NCBI RefSeq assembly: GCF_000002985.6
Contig: NC_003284.9
Coordinates: forward strand, 4,774,001-4,838,000
DNA: 64,000 nucleotides
Direction: 5' to 3'
Source: Caenorhabditis elegans
Lineage: Eukaryota; Nematoda; Chromadorea; Rhabditida; Rhabditidae
Positions 47,412 through 61,006 of this stretch are shown here, one piece after another. The notes below the pieces were generated by a model. That model was given only the letters and a program-made list of their open reading frames with translations, was not told the origin of the DNA and searched no databases. The translations under genes and the position numbers were made by a program. How positions within the stretch are numbered: position 1 is the first letter of the stretch; the number at the start of each line of letters is the position of its first letter.

Positions 47412-48653
47412 ATGCAACTCATAATCGAAATTTTTTCGTTTTTTTTTCATATCTTTTTAAGCATATCTTTGTTTTACGGATTAATTTGTGATCCTGTTTT
47501 TTTTAACTTTTGGATAGGAATAACCTTATACTGTGATCAAAGTTGGATCAAACAAGCATATTTTTGTTCCTCTCAACGCTCCGCTGTCATTTGCCATTCA
47601 CTTCATTTTTTTCTAATTATTTTATTGACTTTTTGTTTGTTTGTGTGTTAAACCGAAATGTTGTAAGAAAATTTTTTTAGTATCATTCTAGTTCAATGAA
47701 AATTTTCTTTGTAAACCATCTTTAGATGAGTGAGCGAAAAATTAAGAGTCTTATCAACGGGAAGAATTATGACGTCACTTTTTTTTCAAATGTTCAAAGC
47801 TTCCACTGATTGTCGTTTGAATCAAAATGACGCTCGTAATTTTTAGGGGAACAGGTGTGGTTCAGCACTTTTTGATAATTTTTAGAGTGCGGTGAAAGAA
47901 AAATTTGTATTATAATAGGAAGTCAAAAAAATTGGGTAACAATTTTTAGTGAACATTTGTTTCTAAAAAAAGTTTTTTGAAAGAAGTTCAACATGAGTTG
48001 CTCCGATGTTGTTTAAAACCAATCATATGGCGCCAAAAATACCATATCACAGTTAAACTTTTCCAGAATTTTTTTTTCAGTGACAGGCAACAAGTGGCAA
48101 TTACTGAGGTTTTGTCACTTTTTGAGAAAACTACAGCACTGTCGCATGTTCGATTCTCTACAATGTTTGAATATTATCGTTCGGAACATAATTAAACCGT
48201 AAAAATTGAAGGAATTTTTTTTGATTGATGACTTTCAAAAAAGCGGAAAAACGGAGATTTTTCCACTTTTGTTTCAGAGCAATTTCCTTTATTGGCGCTA
48301 CTCCACTGATTACCTTACACTAATTAACCCACTCACAGCATTTTCAGGCCTGAAAAATCGGAAATTAGAAAGCAATAAAATCTGTCTTCCTTTCAATAAA
48401 TGTGACTAAAAAGAGCATTTCATTGCAAATTGTGATAACACTGTTGGTTTATCACTTGGGAGTCTTAACTGGCAATATCATTTTGAAATGCCGTTTTCAG
48501 GGCGTGCCGGTTTATACCTTTGGAGTTGAAAACGCACAAAAATTGATAATTTTCAACTGCGTTCTAACTTCTATTTGGTTTAAATGTTGTGATTGTTCAA
48601 TATTTTTTTCTGCATTTACCTTGATTTAAAGAATCATTTTAGTTTTCCGTAAT
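47412..48653. other. Intergenic DNA between the CCDC22 and EGF/vWA genes
   Basis: About 1.2 kb of AT-rich sequence. A possible AATGAA 3' end signal for the CCDC22 homologue lies near 47693. The distance is too long for a standard C. elegans operon, so the next gene probably has its own promoter here. No coding exon is seen. Confidence 0.5.
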
Positions 48654-48660
48654 TTTTCAG
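48654..48660 (+). promoter_or_regulatory. Probable trans-splice acceptor of the EGF/vWA gene
   Basis: TTTTTCAG ends one base before the start codon ATG at 48662, with no upstream exon. Such tight spacing is typical of spliced-leader acceptors. Confidence 0.55.
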
Positions 48661-48661
48661 T

Positions 48662-51600
48662 ATGAAACTCAAATTTCTTCTGGGTCTTCTTTTCATTTGT
48701 TGGAGATCAGCCGCAACAGAAGAATATACAAATCATTGGCTTACTGAAGACACTGGTAAAGCCGCAAATTTCAAATTCACTGATAAATTTTAATAATTTC
48801 AGCAAGCGTTCAGTTCTGCTCACATGACGGATTTCTGAAAGATGGATCTTGCGTTTGTACTGCAGATTATAATTCGAATTCTTGTTTGAAACGAAAATGC
48901 AGAAATTTTGGATTCGACGGCCAATCATTCTCAAGCAATAAAGTCGATCGGTGCATTTGCCCTCCAGGGTTTTTAGGTCGCAATTGCGAGCCAGGTAATT
49001 AAAAGCCACGTTTTATTATTAGCTTGAAATATGATAGTCAAAGTTTAAAAAATTGTGTAGCTGAAAAAAAGTGGTATTTGACAGAAAATAGTTTATTCGA
49101 CATTTTATTTGAAATTAGATGTTCTGTTAATTTCCCAAAAAGTTTTACAGAAAATTTCTTATCTGATTTTTTAAAATTTGAATTATATTTGTTTTGAACT
49201 AAGCGCGCACGTTAGTTTTTGCAAAAAAACTCATATGGTTTTCTTCAGTAAACTTTCCAGGATTGCATTTTTAAAGTTGAATTTTCATGATAATGTTCAC
49301 ATTATTTTTATTACAGTGAAATGTGTTCCTGGTTCAAATCAAGCGTACTCCTCATCAAATAGTGAAAAATCAATAAGTCTTCTAGCCTCATTTAATACGA
49401 AAATGGCAGAAACATGGCAAACTGGAAATATCGGAAACCTTTTTTGCGAAAAAGAAGGTTATTGGAGAAGTTTTAACTACAACTACGATAACGCAGGCTA
49501 TACATCGGTTAGTCTAATAAAATACAATTTTAATGTCACAACTTTATAATTTCAGTCACCATCTGAAAATACTACTACTTGTACTGAAAAAGTTCAAGAT
49601 TATTTGACCCCAGACCCGTGCCAAAATGATTACGGAAATGCAACTACTTGTGGACAGCTCGATATTAACAATCTTAATTCTCTTGTTCAAAACTCTCCCC
49701 CAAATTCAATAGTAAGTTCTACATTGAAATTCGAATTTTCAATTAATACCTCACTAGGTGTTTGTTGTGACCAACATGGGTGTTATTCCGAGCAGTGCAA
49801 CAGACGCGATGGCTGAAGATATTATCGCTACTTCAATTGCACGAAGAATTCAGGTTTGTATCTAGTTGTTTTTTTTTGTTGATCCATAAACGCTATAAAA
49901 ATGATTAAAAATATTTTTCAGTTGACAATTTTTGAATAGAAAAAAGGACAACTGATACAATTTAAAAAGTTGAATTTAATTAAATTTAAATTGTATTATA
50001 ATTTTTTTTTAAATTTAAATTGTACTACAATTTAAATTGGCAAAACTTAGTTTGGAATGCTGCATTTTAGCAAATTTTGATTTTTTTTTCAAAGTTGGTA
50101 GCTGAAAATTACTTTTCTGACTTACTTACAACTTATTACGTAAGTATTTGAGTCTGTGCCAGAACAATTAAAATTTAAATTGGTTGTAGCCGATTTGAAA
50201 ATTTTGGATTATCACCCACATTTGGTCTATCCAATGGAAAATTTTTTAGATCAACGTGATCGTCTACAACAACACGGATTTTTTGTCAAGCGATAGTGGA
50301 TTGGCATACTTGAGTAACATTACTTCTGCAACGTTTGGAACCTACATTCTTCCCAGCATAAAACCGACAAACGAGCAATATGACGTAACTAAAACTCCAA
50401 AAATATGAGCCGTTATGTATGCAATTTAGATTGTGAACACTCTTCTCAAAAACTGGGTTTCCGGAATACAAGTGTCTACAGTATTTTCAGATAGCGTTAA
50501 AAACTTACCTGTCGATAATTCTTTGGATTTATTTGTAGCTGCTCAAACAAACTATGGTCAAGGTAGCTCTCGTGTTCTTAGGTTTTTAATTTTCACATTT
50601 CCCTTTTTTCAGACTTAACATTCAATACAAACAGTGCTCCAGTGATTCGTCAAACTGATTTTTGGAAGCTTTACAAGTGAGTCAATGAAAAAAACATTGT
50701 TGAAATGCAAAATTATTTAAAGATTGTCGGCTGAAACATACGGCAACGTTTTGTCCATATCTGGACAGCTTCCAAACACACCAGTTTATGTGTATTCGTC
50801 AGGTGGTCTTATAGCATATTCAGCTTTCACAAGTGATGACGATAGAAACAATTCTGTTGTCGATTCTGCGTACAGTGTTTCTGTAATTGGTACACTTTAA
50901 TTATCAATCCTCGGTTACAATTTTAAATTTTATTCAGGCTCAAAGTATACTCTTGTTGTTCGTTTGGAATCTCAAGGTAAAGCCTTTGATAATGAAGTCG
51001 GAATGAAGTTCATTGGAACTTCCGGTTCAATTACATTGGGAGCAGACATCATATGTCGGATTGGTTGTCAGTTCAATTATCAAGCATCTGCAACCTGCAA
51101 TTCTGTTGGGGCGTCTGTCGCAACTGTAAGTTTTTTTTGACGAAATAGAAAATATAAACATTTGTTTTCAGGTAGTCACCGCTGATAATCCTCGACGTTC
51201 AGTGTCTTTCCCTATTTATTGTGCAAGCTTAGCATATGCAAGTGAGTATAACTTTAAAAAATATTTTAAATATCAGCACGAGAACAAATTCTTGGTCTTA
51301 GATGTAATTGTGAATATGGAGCAGCGTCAGTGAAATTGATTCGGTGGTTCAAAAAATTTTTTTTGTCCAAAACGTTCGGTTATCATAAGAAATAACGGAG
51401 TTAGTTGGAAAATTATGATATTTTCAAAATTAAGTAAATTTTTAACATGTGTTTAAGTTAGCTAACAAATAAATCTGTTATATATTAAATTATTCAAATC
51501 AATTAAGTTAAAAAGTAAATTTGTGAAATATTTACTTACAAAATATATGAACAGGAATTTTCAAATTTTCTTTTTTTTTAATAAAACAGTTTAAAAATTA

Positions 51601-54600
51601 TTGTTGTCTAAACTATGACATTCAAGCTGTAAGGTAACCAAAAACAGACCAAAAAAAAAAAGAAACAGAAAAAGTAGCATTCTAAAAATAAGTGATTCTA
51701 TGAGAAAAAAAAACTTTATCCGCTTTTTCAGTTGCGAAGTTTAGGGGAAAAGAATTTTAAATCCAGTTTTTTTGTTATTTTTGGTTTTTGACCACACTAA
51801 CTTTTGCAGGCAGTAAATACAACAATATCTCGTCAGAAACAGTCGGAATCGCCCATCTGGAACATAGACAATCCCTTGCGAAAGGTACTAATAAGACTAT
51901 ACCAGTAGTCATGATAAACACACTTTGTTTTTTAGACTTCACGTGTTCCAATGCGAGCCAAGAAACATTTGGACAAAGAAGTTTTGTTATTCTTGCTGAA
52001 AACACAAAAGACACTGATGTGATGAAGTATGTACTTTAAATTAGATCTTTGCTAATTTTAGATTTTCAGAAGTTCCGTGGATAACGTTTTCAGAAACAAG
52101 AATAGTATCTTCTACCAGCTTAGTCCTTTTGTCAACTCTGCTCCTCCACAGCGATATGCAAACTTTTTCGCTGTTCTGAATAAATGTTCCGAAACTGCAC
52201 AAACGGAGGTATACTTTAAATAAAATACATATTACTTTTACTCACAAATCAATTTTATAGCAAAGCTCTGACTATGGAACGTTTTTAACAAAAGTTATGA
52301 ATGTTACTAGTAAATCACAACAACGACCCAATGATCCAAGTGATCCTGTCAAGGTCACAAATTTCCTGCCTCAAGCAATTGCAGGAGCGAACGCCTATTC
52401 TGGTAAAACCCGCTGAGTAATTAAAAATATTAAGGATCATGTTTTTAAGACATTCTGCTTGTGATTAATTATAACGTGTCTACCATTACCGACAACGATG
52501 CTACCGAAATCAAAAGTGCATTAGAAAAACAAAGATCTCGAGTAAGTTACATTAATTAATTAATAAAATTAATCTTTAACGAACATATGTTTCAGCTATA
52601 CATTCTTTTTGTTCAAACGTATTTCAACTACACTGATACTTACTATGCCATGAACAAACTGGCGATTGCGAGTGGAGGAGTGGCGATTCGAGTGAACACT
52701 TATGATGATTTGAGCACGGTTTGTTATTTTTAATCTACATATGTATATACACACATACAGTCGTTTTTGTGTTGCTCACTTCGTCTTGAGTAATCAATCG
52801 GGAAGTGTTCATTGCGCTCGCTAATAAATCATAATGCGAACTAACTGTGTTACCTTGTACAACTCAAGAACTTTCTTTCAAAAATGGAAAACATTTAGGG
52901 GTTCAACTAAGGAGTTTCAGTGCAGTTCTAATTTTTAAAGTCTAAATTTGATATATATATCATTCATTCACGTCTTCAAGGCAAAACATATAAGGGGAGA
53001 TCGTATACAAATAATCACAGGGAAGAATTGGTGGATGATAAAATGATCCCATAAGCCGTTACTAGTTTGAGAGATCAAGTTGTCAGGACTTGTTGGTTGA
53101 TTCCTCACATACTGCTGTTGAAGAGTCGCAATAAGTCAATTTATTGAATCTCTGATAACATTCTAAGTGATAACTTAAGTTATATAACAACTGTATTCCA
53201 GTTCTTTGCACAATACTTCCCACTTCTCGTTGCAAATGACATTGTCGCAAAAGCATATGCTGAAAACCCAAGACCTGGAGTTGCGTTGAATAATGTCAAT
53301 CTACTTGCTCAACAATATGTTCTTCTTGTAACAAATGAGGATTCATTGGGAGATGGCCCGGTGCCAGGTACCAATTTAATTGTTTCTCAATTCTATCGAA
53401 ACAACCTCTTCTTTTAGCATCGGTAACTGTTACCGGGATTAATGTTACACAACTACCAACAATTGGCGAACTTCAATTATTCACTCTTATTCCAGAAAAG
53501 GCTGGTGTGTTTAACATTCCTATTTTGTTTGCTACTTCCGGATTTTCTCAATACGTGAGTTTTCAGTTTTAAAGTTTTTTAAAAAATTATCAGTTTTAGT
53601 CGAACGCTGTTTTGTTGGCTAGTACTACAAGTACCAGTGACTTCATCAGTTTGAAATTTGTGGATTCAAGCGGAAATCTGAGAAATGATGCGGTTTATAA
53701 CGGTATTTGGAAAGAATGAGTGAAAGTTAAGAGAAATAATTATTTTTACTTTAAGGAAAATTCACTCCATTGTTCTATTCATCTTCATCTTTTGATGACG
53801 GGTCAAAAATTACCATTACATACAGTGATGCAACAAACCCAGCAAATGTAGGAAAAGCGATGATAGTCAGTTTGACATTAAATTGTTTGAATTTCAGCCA
53901 ATTTATAATGGAAATATTACGTCTGCTTTAAATGACTGCAAATATTATGCAAACACAAAAAATTACGCCTGGGCCTGTAGTATTTCCGGTGGGCTCTATC
54001 ATTTCAAGGCAAGTTTTAAATTTTGGACAAAAAAGATGCAGCTATGGGAATTTGATAAAAATTTTAGAAATCGCATTATTATTACAATTTTCAATGAGAA
54101 ATATTCAGATCGATAGAGTTTTGAACGGTGAAACGATTTCGAGAACCTTCCCAATTACTTGCCTTGGAGCAGATGTAGGAGACTGCCTCAACGGTGGAAA
54201 TCTAACAGTAAAACAATTATTAATCAATCATTTTATACTGATCTTTTAGGATGCTGGTTCATGCATTTGCCCATTACAGTGGACAGGAACTAACTGTCAA
54301 GCTCCGCAATGCTTGAATGGAGGTACACCCAACCTAGTTCACCACGTTTATGAGTGTAATTATAGGTACACTGAAAACTGATGACACTTGTGCATGTCTC
54401 GATAGTTTCAAAGGAGATTTTTGTGAAACAAGTAAGTGAAATACTGTTTGAACATTCCTACATTTTTATTATAGGTACCTCTGTTTGCGCTGGAGCTCCG
54501 ACATCTCCGGACTATCGCTCTGAACTGAGTTCATTGGTAATTGTTGCTGATGTCAACGCATTATCAACAAGTAGTCTAAGCAATACGGTACCCGGAATAA

Positions 54601-57600
54601 CTGGAGTGCCAATTACTGTCATTCTATGTAGGTTTATTTTATTTTCAAAATTGTGCATGTTGTATTCATGTAAAGAATTTTAATCCTTATTACGATAGAT
54701 GGCGATGGAAATGCTCCAAGAATTGTTCAGTCTACAACTAACAGTGAGCATCTCTCCGAGGTATTAGGTGCACCGACGGGTACCACAACTTCACCAAGTT
54801 CAACGGCTTCACCAGCACCATCCGCAAGTGATATGTATAAGGCTCTGAATTTGGCACTTGACAATCAGGTATGTTTTGCAATGTTAGATTACGTAGAGAA
54901 ATGCAGCGATCGTGTTTTTGACATGTAGATACTTTTAATGTCAATGTTTTTCTACAATTTAAAGTTCCGTTAATTGTAATTCCTATAGAAGTTTTTTTGC
55001 GGTCTGATAGTATTGCACTGGAAGAATTTTGAAAGATAATCAGGTTTGCCAGAACTATAAACCATAAAGTATGGATGACTTATCGAACATTTGCAATGGA
55101 TAAGAGAAATTATGAGGAAATATGACATTCTTAAAAAATGTGCGCATATATAAAAACCAGAGACAAAACTATTTCAATTAAAAATTGTTTTTGCACTGTC
55201 TTTAAAAAAAATTTACAAAAATATGTTTTTCAGCTCACCGACCGTGCATTTGTAATTGTATACACATCAAATTCCAATGTCACCATTGATCCTGACTTTT
55301 TGATCCGTTTGGCAGTCAGAAGAGCCGAAGTACGAGTGTTGTCAACTTCGGGAACTGAAAGTCAAAACTCTATAACATTATCGCTAGTCGGAAATGGAAT
55401 TCCTATTGCGATAAATGGCGCGAAAGATTTCGAAAATGTAAGCGAAATTAAAGTCAAAATCCAGTTAAAAATGCTAATTTCAGTACCTGACATACTACGT
55501 TGTTCCCTTATTCCAATCACTACAATACCAAGTGAACACTCCACAACGAGTGTTCAATGTGTTCCAAACAGGTCAATTCTACAACTCTACGCAAATTTCT
55601 ATCCCAGCAGATTCCACATTTGATAACGCTAAACCAAATCTTTTTGTGCATGTGTACGAAGGTCGCATTAATTATTCAGGTATGTTGAGAATGATGAACT
55701 AATAGTAAGTTTGAGTTGTTTATTTTTGCAGATCCTTCAACAAATGGAAACGAGGTTGGCAATTCTACTATATACTTTCTCCCTTATGACCCCACAAGTA
55801 AGCCTGTAGCTATTTTCGAAGCAACCACAACTTTTGACTTATAGAACCTATCAACTTAATTGTGAATAATAATGGCACGACCGGTTACTACGCAATCGAA
55901 GTCATCGGATATCTAAAGGTATCTTAAATTTGAATGATCAAACTTTAAAAAAATATACCCTACAGACATCATATGGTTTCAATATTGATAATGCTAACGG
56001 ATCAAATGAAAACCTGAACTCGGGAGTAGTATATAACCAACAAAACACATTGAATATCTATTCTGCGCCGTTTTCACAGCTTCCTAAAACTGATCCATCA
56101 AACTTCCCATATCTCACACTTGGAGAAATTGCCAGTAACGGAACAGTTTTACCTGCAACAACAGTTTTGTTTACAAGAAAAAGTGGTGCGTCCTGTTTTT
56201 ACAGTCACTTCACCGTTCTTGATGTCTGCTCCCAAAGCACAACAATTGGATATCAGGCACAGGTATTAGAAAAAATTGCTAACTATGTACAAATTGCTTT
56301 TTTTCAGTTGACCACAAGAACAAGCACCTTGACAAATAGGATTCAACAATTTGTGCTGACATGCTTTAAAACAAGTATGTTGATTTTTTGAAATTCAAAT
56401 TGCAATTGTTTTGCACAGGTTATGCAAATAATGATACTTCCTGCCATGGACATGGATCACCAATGGCAACCTGTGCCTGTAATGCTGACTTCGGAGGAAT
56501 TGATTGCACTGAACCGGCTTGTGTAAATGGAGGTGTTCGGGATGGGTCGGTTTGTCGTTGTCCTGTAAGATTCTATGGGCTTCGATGTGAAGAATGTGAG
56601 TCTAGGCAAAATCTGCCTATGTAGGCATAGTGTAGGAAAAATTGTAAGAACATATTTTTTTGAGAAGAAAATTATCCACACCTAATTACGGACAAATTAC
56701 TGACAAATTACTGGTAAAGAAATTCATTCAGTTCCGTGAAAAATAGTTTCAACTGTTTAATTTTTCAAATTTTTGTTATCATAATCGTTTCCTCTATTTT
56801 ACAAAAACTGAGGTTAGAACATCAGTCTTAGTGCCGAATTTTCTCCCTGTGAGTCGTAAACATGCCATAACTTCAATTATATATCGTTACTATGCTGTGA
56901 TAAATTATATTTAAGTCACTCAATAGGAAAATTAAACGTGTTCAAGCAAGTTACAGATCAGGGGTGGGCGGCTAATTTTTCGGCTAATTTCGATTTCCGA
57001 ATTTCTCAGCTAGTTTTCATGAAGCTATTTACATAATTATGTATATGAATTAAAGAAGAAGTATTGAGCAACAAATTAAAGAAATGAAAACTTTCAAAAA
57101 TTCACACGTTTTCCTTTGCATTGCCTTGAAGCACATTAGCCGATCGGCTAACGGCTAACGGCTGACGGCTAACGGCTAATGGACAGAAATGTGTCGTTAA
57201 AAAAAGACAATGCTGTATTAAAATATTTTGTTTTATTTATTCATTGTTCAATACTTATTCTTCAGTTCATACACAAAATTATGAAAATAGCTCCATGAAC
57301 ACTAGCTGAAATACTCGAAAATTGAAATTGACCGAAAAATTAGCCGCCCACCCCTGTTACAGATGCCTAAAACAACATAAAATTTGCGAAAAATAAAAGT
57401 TCAGTATTTATCAAAGCGAAAACCTACCTACATAACTCTGCCCTTTCTAAAACTTTTAAAAGTTGTTTTTGTTAAAATAAAGTAAAATTTCCATTCACAT
57501 AATAATATTTCCAGCTTTTGAATCAGAACCAGCTTCGTCTACTGTCTCCGTGATAACTTCAACTACTATGCTGCCTTCTACGTCAACTGTTGCTCCAAGC

Positions 57601-60600
57601 ACAAGTATAAATATTATGTACTTACCTGAGTAACTAAACCTACATTCAGGCCAATCAACAATAGTTTCCACTGTTACTACACAGTCACCAAGTCCTTCAA
57701 CAACAGCTCCAAAACAAGTCCGAGCTGCTGCATTCATTATTGACTGCATGGGAACTGATGATTATGCTTTCAATCAGACATTCGTATGAGTTTATTATAA
57801 AGAAGATATACAGTATTTTCCATTTCAGAAATCGATTGCACAGTACTTCAAGACATTTGGCTATAGCCATTACATCATGTTAACCAATAATTTGAATGGA
57901 AGTTTACAATTGAACAATGGAAGTTTACTATTTGAAGATTTCCAACAATATTCAGATGAGAGTATGATTATGAGCAAACTACCCCTGTATTGGAGTTTAA
58001 GAGCCACCCCAAGTAGAACCGCTAGCGTCAGCAAGTGAGTTATCATATTACATTTGGGTTCTAATGTAGCGAATACTTTCAGCGCGCTCAGTAAGATTCT
58101 TGCAAGTTACAATAGAAACGGTACAGAGTTCAAAAACTCTGTAAGCATGAATATTTTTTATGCAACTCAAATAGGGTAAGTTACTCAATTTTTTTGAGTA
58201 ACGGGAGCCTATGAAATGTTAAAATTTCAGGCTGGGCGATGAGGATCCAACTGCAGCAGGCTTAGAAGTTTTCAACAAGAGGTATTTAATGAGCTCTTTT
58301 AATAAAAAAAAACAACATTATCATTTTCAGCGCGATTGTATATTCTGCATTCGCAAAAAATGCCAACCAGACAATTGTGACTTCTCTTCAAAAATTCAGT
58401 ACCGACGTAACCACTGCTAGAGATTATTACAGTGGTCTTTCTGATATGTATGAAAGCACTCAACCCCAGGGTTCGAATGAGCTCCCTCCAAAACGTATGT
58501 TGAAAATCGATAAATTTTAGCTGACTATTTGTACTGTTTTAGCGGATCAACTTAGTTGTGTGTACGGCCTGCAATCGAATATCAAAATTGCAATTGATAG
58601 ATCCAACTCGTCAAACCCAGAGGTTAACACAATTGTAAGTTTGTAAAAATCAAAAAAAAACTGTACATTTTCACACTTAAAGCAGCATCAATAGAGAACT
58701 TGTTTGAAGCTTGCTAAAATTATTGACTATAATACAACTTTTCAAAAAAGAAACGATTATTCAAGACATTTTTATTTTATTAGATGTATGTATGGATATT
58801 TTCTTTTCAATTCACAAAAATTTACGTTTTCATTTTAATGAATTGCGAATAATTTTCAATGCTGACATTCTAACATATGTAGGAGTATTAACTTGCTTTG
58901 TTTTCTTCAGCAATTTAGAAAACGATCAGATATAAATTTTCAAAACTGAAAAATACAATTCTCACATCCGTTGAAACCTCATACCTTTTTTTTACTTCAG
59001 ATGAATAATTTCCTTGTCAATTTCCGTCTTGGATTTAATTATATTGAAAATGATGACAACAGATGCGGGGATAAGTTACCAGAATTTTATACCGGTAAGG
59101 TATTTGAAAATTGAATTGAAGGTGTTTGAAAAATAAAGGTCTGTGGGGCAATAATCGAAGACCGTTCCTATATTGCTAAAATGACCAAATATCATAATAA
59201 TTTTAAAAATTTTTTGGTCATTTTTCATTTGCAGTCAGTTTTGATCAGTTTTTTGAAAGTGATCGCTCAAAAAAATTCGTTTTCCTAGGTTAATTTTACA
59301 ATTGTTTTTGAAACATTCATTTTTCATCATCGACGGGGTTCGAGCATGTGATAGTGCATTTAAAAACTTAGTCACAGGCTTTTGAAAAAGACAATTATTT
59401 CAAAAACCATTAAAGGTTGCGAAAGTTCACAACATATTTCTTAAAAGTTCAACAAATGTTGCAATTTGTTAGAAATATTAAAATTAAAGCCGTTTTTGTG
59501 AAATTTTTGCAAAAAACCGAGCAGCAAATTACAAAATTATAACAGATCGCCCGGAAATTATATTTGCATTTTCCTATTTAAGCATACCTAACTTTAATTT
59601 AGGACGAACTGCATTAACGGCGTTCCCGTATTATGATGCCATTGCAAAAATAGCAACATTTTGTCCATCTCAATACACTTCGATGCTATCATTCCAAGTC
59701 GTCGGAAGCCAATTACAGCCAAACTTCACCGATAAGTAAGATAATCAGAACTAATTTGCAACTTTTGCTCAATTAAAGATATGTCAAAGTCATTAGCAAG
59801 AACATTAACAGTGCCGATTGTTCGTGCAACAGATTCAACGACACTAACACTGCGAAGTTTATCATTTGGATGCCTCGTTCTGCGTTAGTTTCATTTCAAA
59901 TTAACCAAAAATTTAAATTTGGTTTTTCAGAGCGCCCGTCACTGATGATGATTATTTAACCTTGCTCAAACTCAACACCACAAATGCATATCACTTTGTC
60001 GTTCCATTTTACGATAGTGCTGATAACGTTTTAGTTTTTTATACATTTTTGAGAAACTAGAACCTTTCTTTTCAGAGTACCGATTTGTACTACCAGATTC
60101 TTGTGAAGCAAGCAGGACCCGAAGGTCCCGATTATTATTGGTTACCAAATGCAGTTAATGCTACAAATTTGCAAACGAATGTAATAAATATTCTATACGA
60201 GAAGCTTTGCCAGTAAGATTTTTTTTTGGAAAATCAATGTTTTCGAATATGTCACAGTTTATGATTAAAAAAGAGAAAAAAATTAGCAAATTTGTTAACA
60301 AATAAAAATACGCAAGATCCAGCAGAAAAAGGCCAAAAATTAGACATTTTCTCGACCAAAAAATCAATGTTTTCCTTAAAAAACCAAAACTTTCTCACAA
60401 AAATACGTTTTTTTCTAAAAGTTAAAACAAATATTCGTAAGTTGCTTAAAAAAGTTTAAAAAACCCCCGAAATTAAACTTAATATTTTGAACAAAATCTG
60501 ATAATGTACATATTTTCTCAAGCTCAGTTCAAGATGTTTTTTTTTTAACTATAAGCTGAAACTTAAATAGTATTTGTCTTCATCTTTTTTGAAAAATTGG

Positions 60601-60785
60601 ATTTTTATTTCGAGAGGGAATTTTAAACATTCAAAACGACACAACTTGCTCTGAAACACTGAAACAGTTTTTTTAATTTATTGCGAAAAAAATCTGTGGT
60701 TCATTGTGAAATTCCAATCAAAAAATTGTTTACATGGTTTGATTTCAGAACTGCCGGTGTTGACCCAACAGCAATCCCACCATAA
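48662..60785 (+). CDS. Large secreted EGF-like / von Willebrand A-like protein, IRG-7-type
   Basis: Forty-seven exons join in frame to 1943 residues: 48662-48755, 48803-48994, 49317-49507, 49556-49711, 49758-49853, 50250-50384, 50430-50562, 50613-50676, 50723-50889, 50938-51125, 51172-51241, 51810-51884, 51936-52026, 52070-52208, 52261-52402, 52450-52541, 52596-52718, 53202-53367, 53418-53554, 53600-53702, 53756-53847, 53898-54008, 54109-54207, 54250-54322, 54366-54431, 54475-54627, 54699-54868, 55234-55437, 55484-55679, 55732-55797, 55845-55918, 55966-56262, 56308-56374, 56419-56595, 57515-57604, 57650-57783, 57829-58034, 58083-58175, 58231-58281, 58331-58494, 58543-58634, 59001-59094, 59603-59735, 59779-59883, 59931-60027, 60076-60212, 60749-60785. 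A signal peptide (about 1-19) is followed by EGF-like modules (about 32-95, 920-998, 1408-1466; e.g. CICPLQWTGTNC), at least four vWA-like beta/alpha segments (about 212-332, 645-770, 1005-1174, 1510 onward; e.g. VFVVTNMGV, LYILFVQTY, AFVIVYTS, AAFIID), and Ser/Thr-rich linkers. No membrane span follows. This plan resembles the nematode IRG-7 family, whose founder acts in immunity signalling; role here is inferred. MIDAS residues look incomplete. Confidence 0.88.
54009..54108 (+). other. GC-AG intron in the EGF/vWA gene
   Basis: The donor reads AAG|GCAAGT, a perfect GC-type 5' splice site, and the acceptor is ATATTCAG. The two flanking exons join in phase 0. No GT donor nearby keeps the frame open. 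Confidence 0.75.
56951..57364. mobile_element. hAT-type MITE inside an EGF/vWA intron
   Basis: The element is 56959-57356 (398 bp). It has perfect 25-bp terminal inverted repeats starting CAGGGGTGGGCGGCTAATTT and a direct 8-bp flank TTACAGAT at 56951-56958 and 57357-57364. Termini and duplication length mark the hAT superfamily. Inside are CGGCTAACGGCTAACGG repeats and no coding frame. It lies in intron 34 and enlarges it to 919 bp. Its ends are related to those of the MITE at 17.57 kb. Confidence 0.92.
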
Positions 60786-60860
60786 TTTTTCGAATCCAAC
60801 ATTGAGAATAGGCACGATGACTATTACTACTGAATGTTCGGCTAAACATTTGTTTGTACG

Positions 60861-60866
60861 AATAAA
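60861..60866 (+). terminator. Poly(A) signal AATAAA, EGF/vWA gene
   Basis: Canonical AATAAA 76 nt past the stop codon. The only other signal here, a minus-strand AATGAA near 60893-60898, would serve the converging MIOS homologue. Confidence 0.65.
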
Positions 60867-61006
60867 GAATGAAACATTTTCCCTTTATACATTCATTATT
60901 TGGGAAAAAAAAACAATCAAGTTAAGGTGACAAGAACAATTGATATTGGGATTATTGGAAAACAAAAATAACATATAACAATTTGTAGTAAAACAATTCA
61001 AACAAA

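Noticed and set aside
60706..60930. Plus frame running past the end of the EGF/vWA gene
   Set aside because: The last exon is entered in another phase after splicing from 60212 to 60749, which gives a stop at 60783-60785 and a short tail instead.
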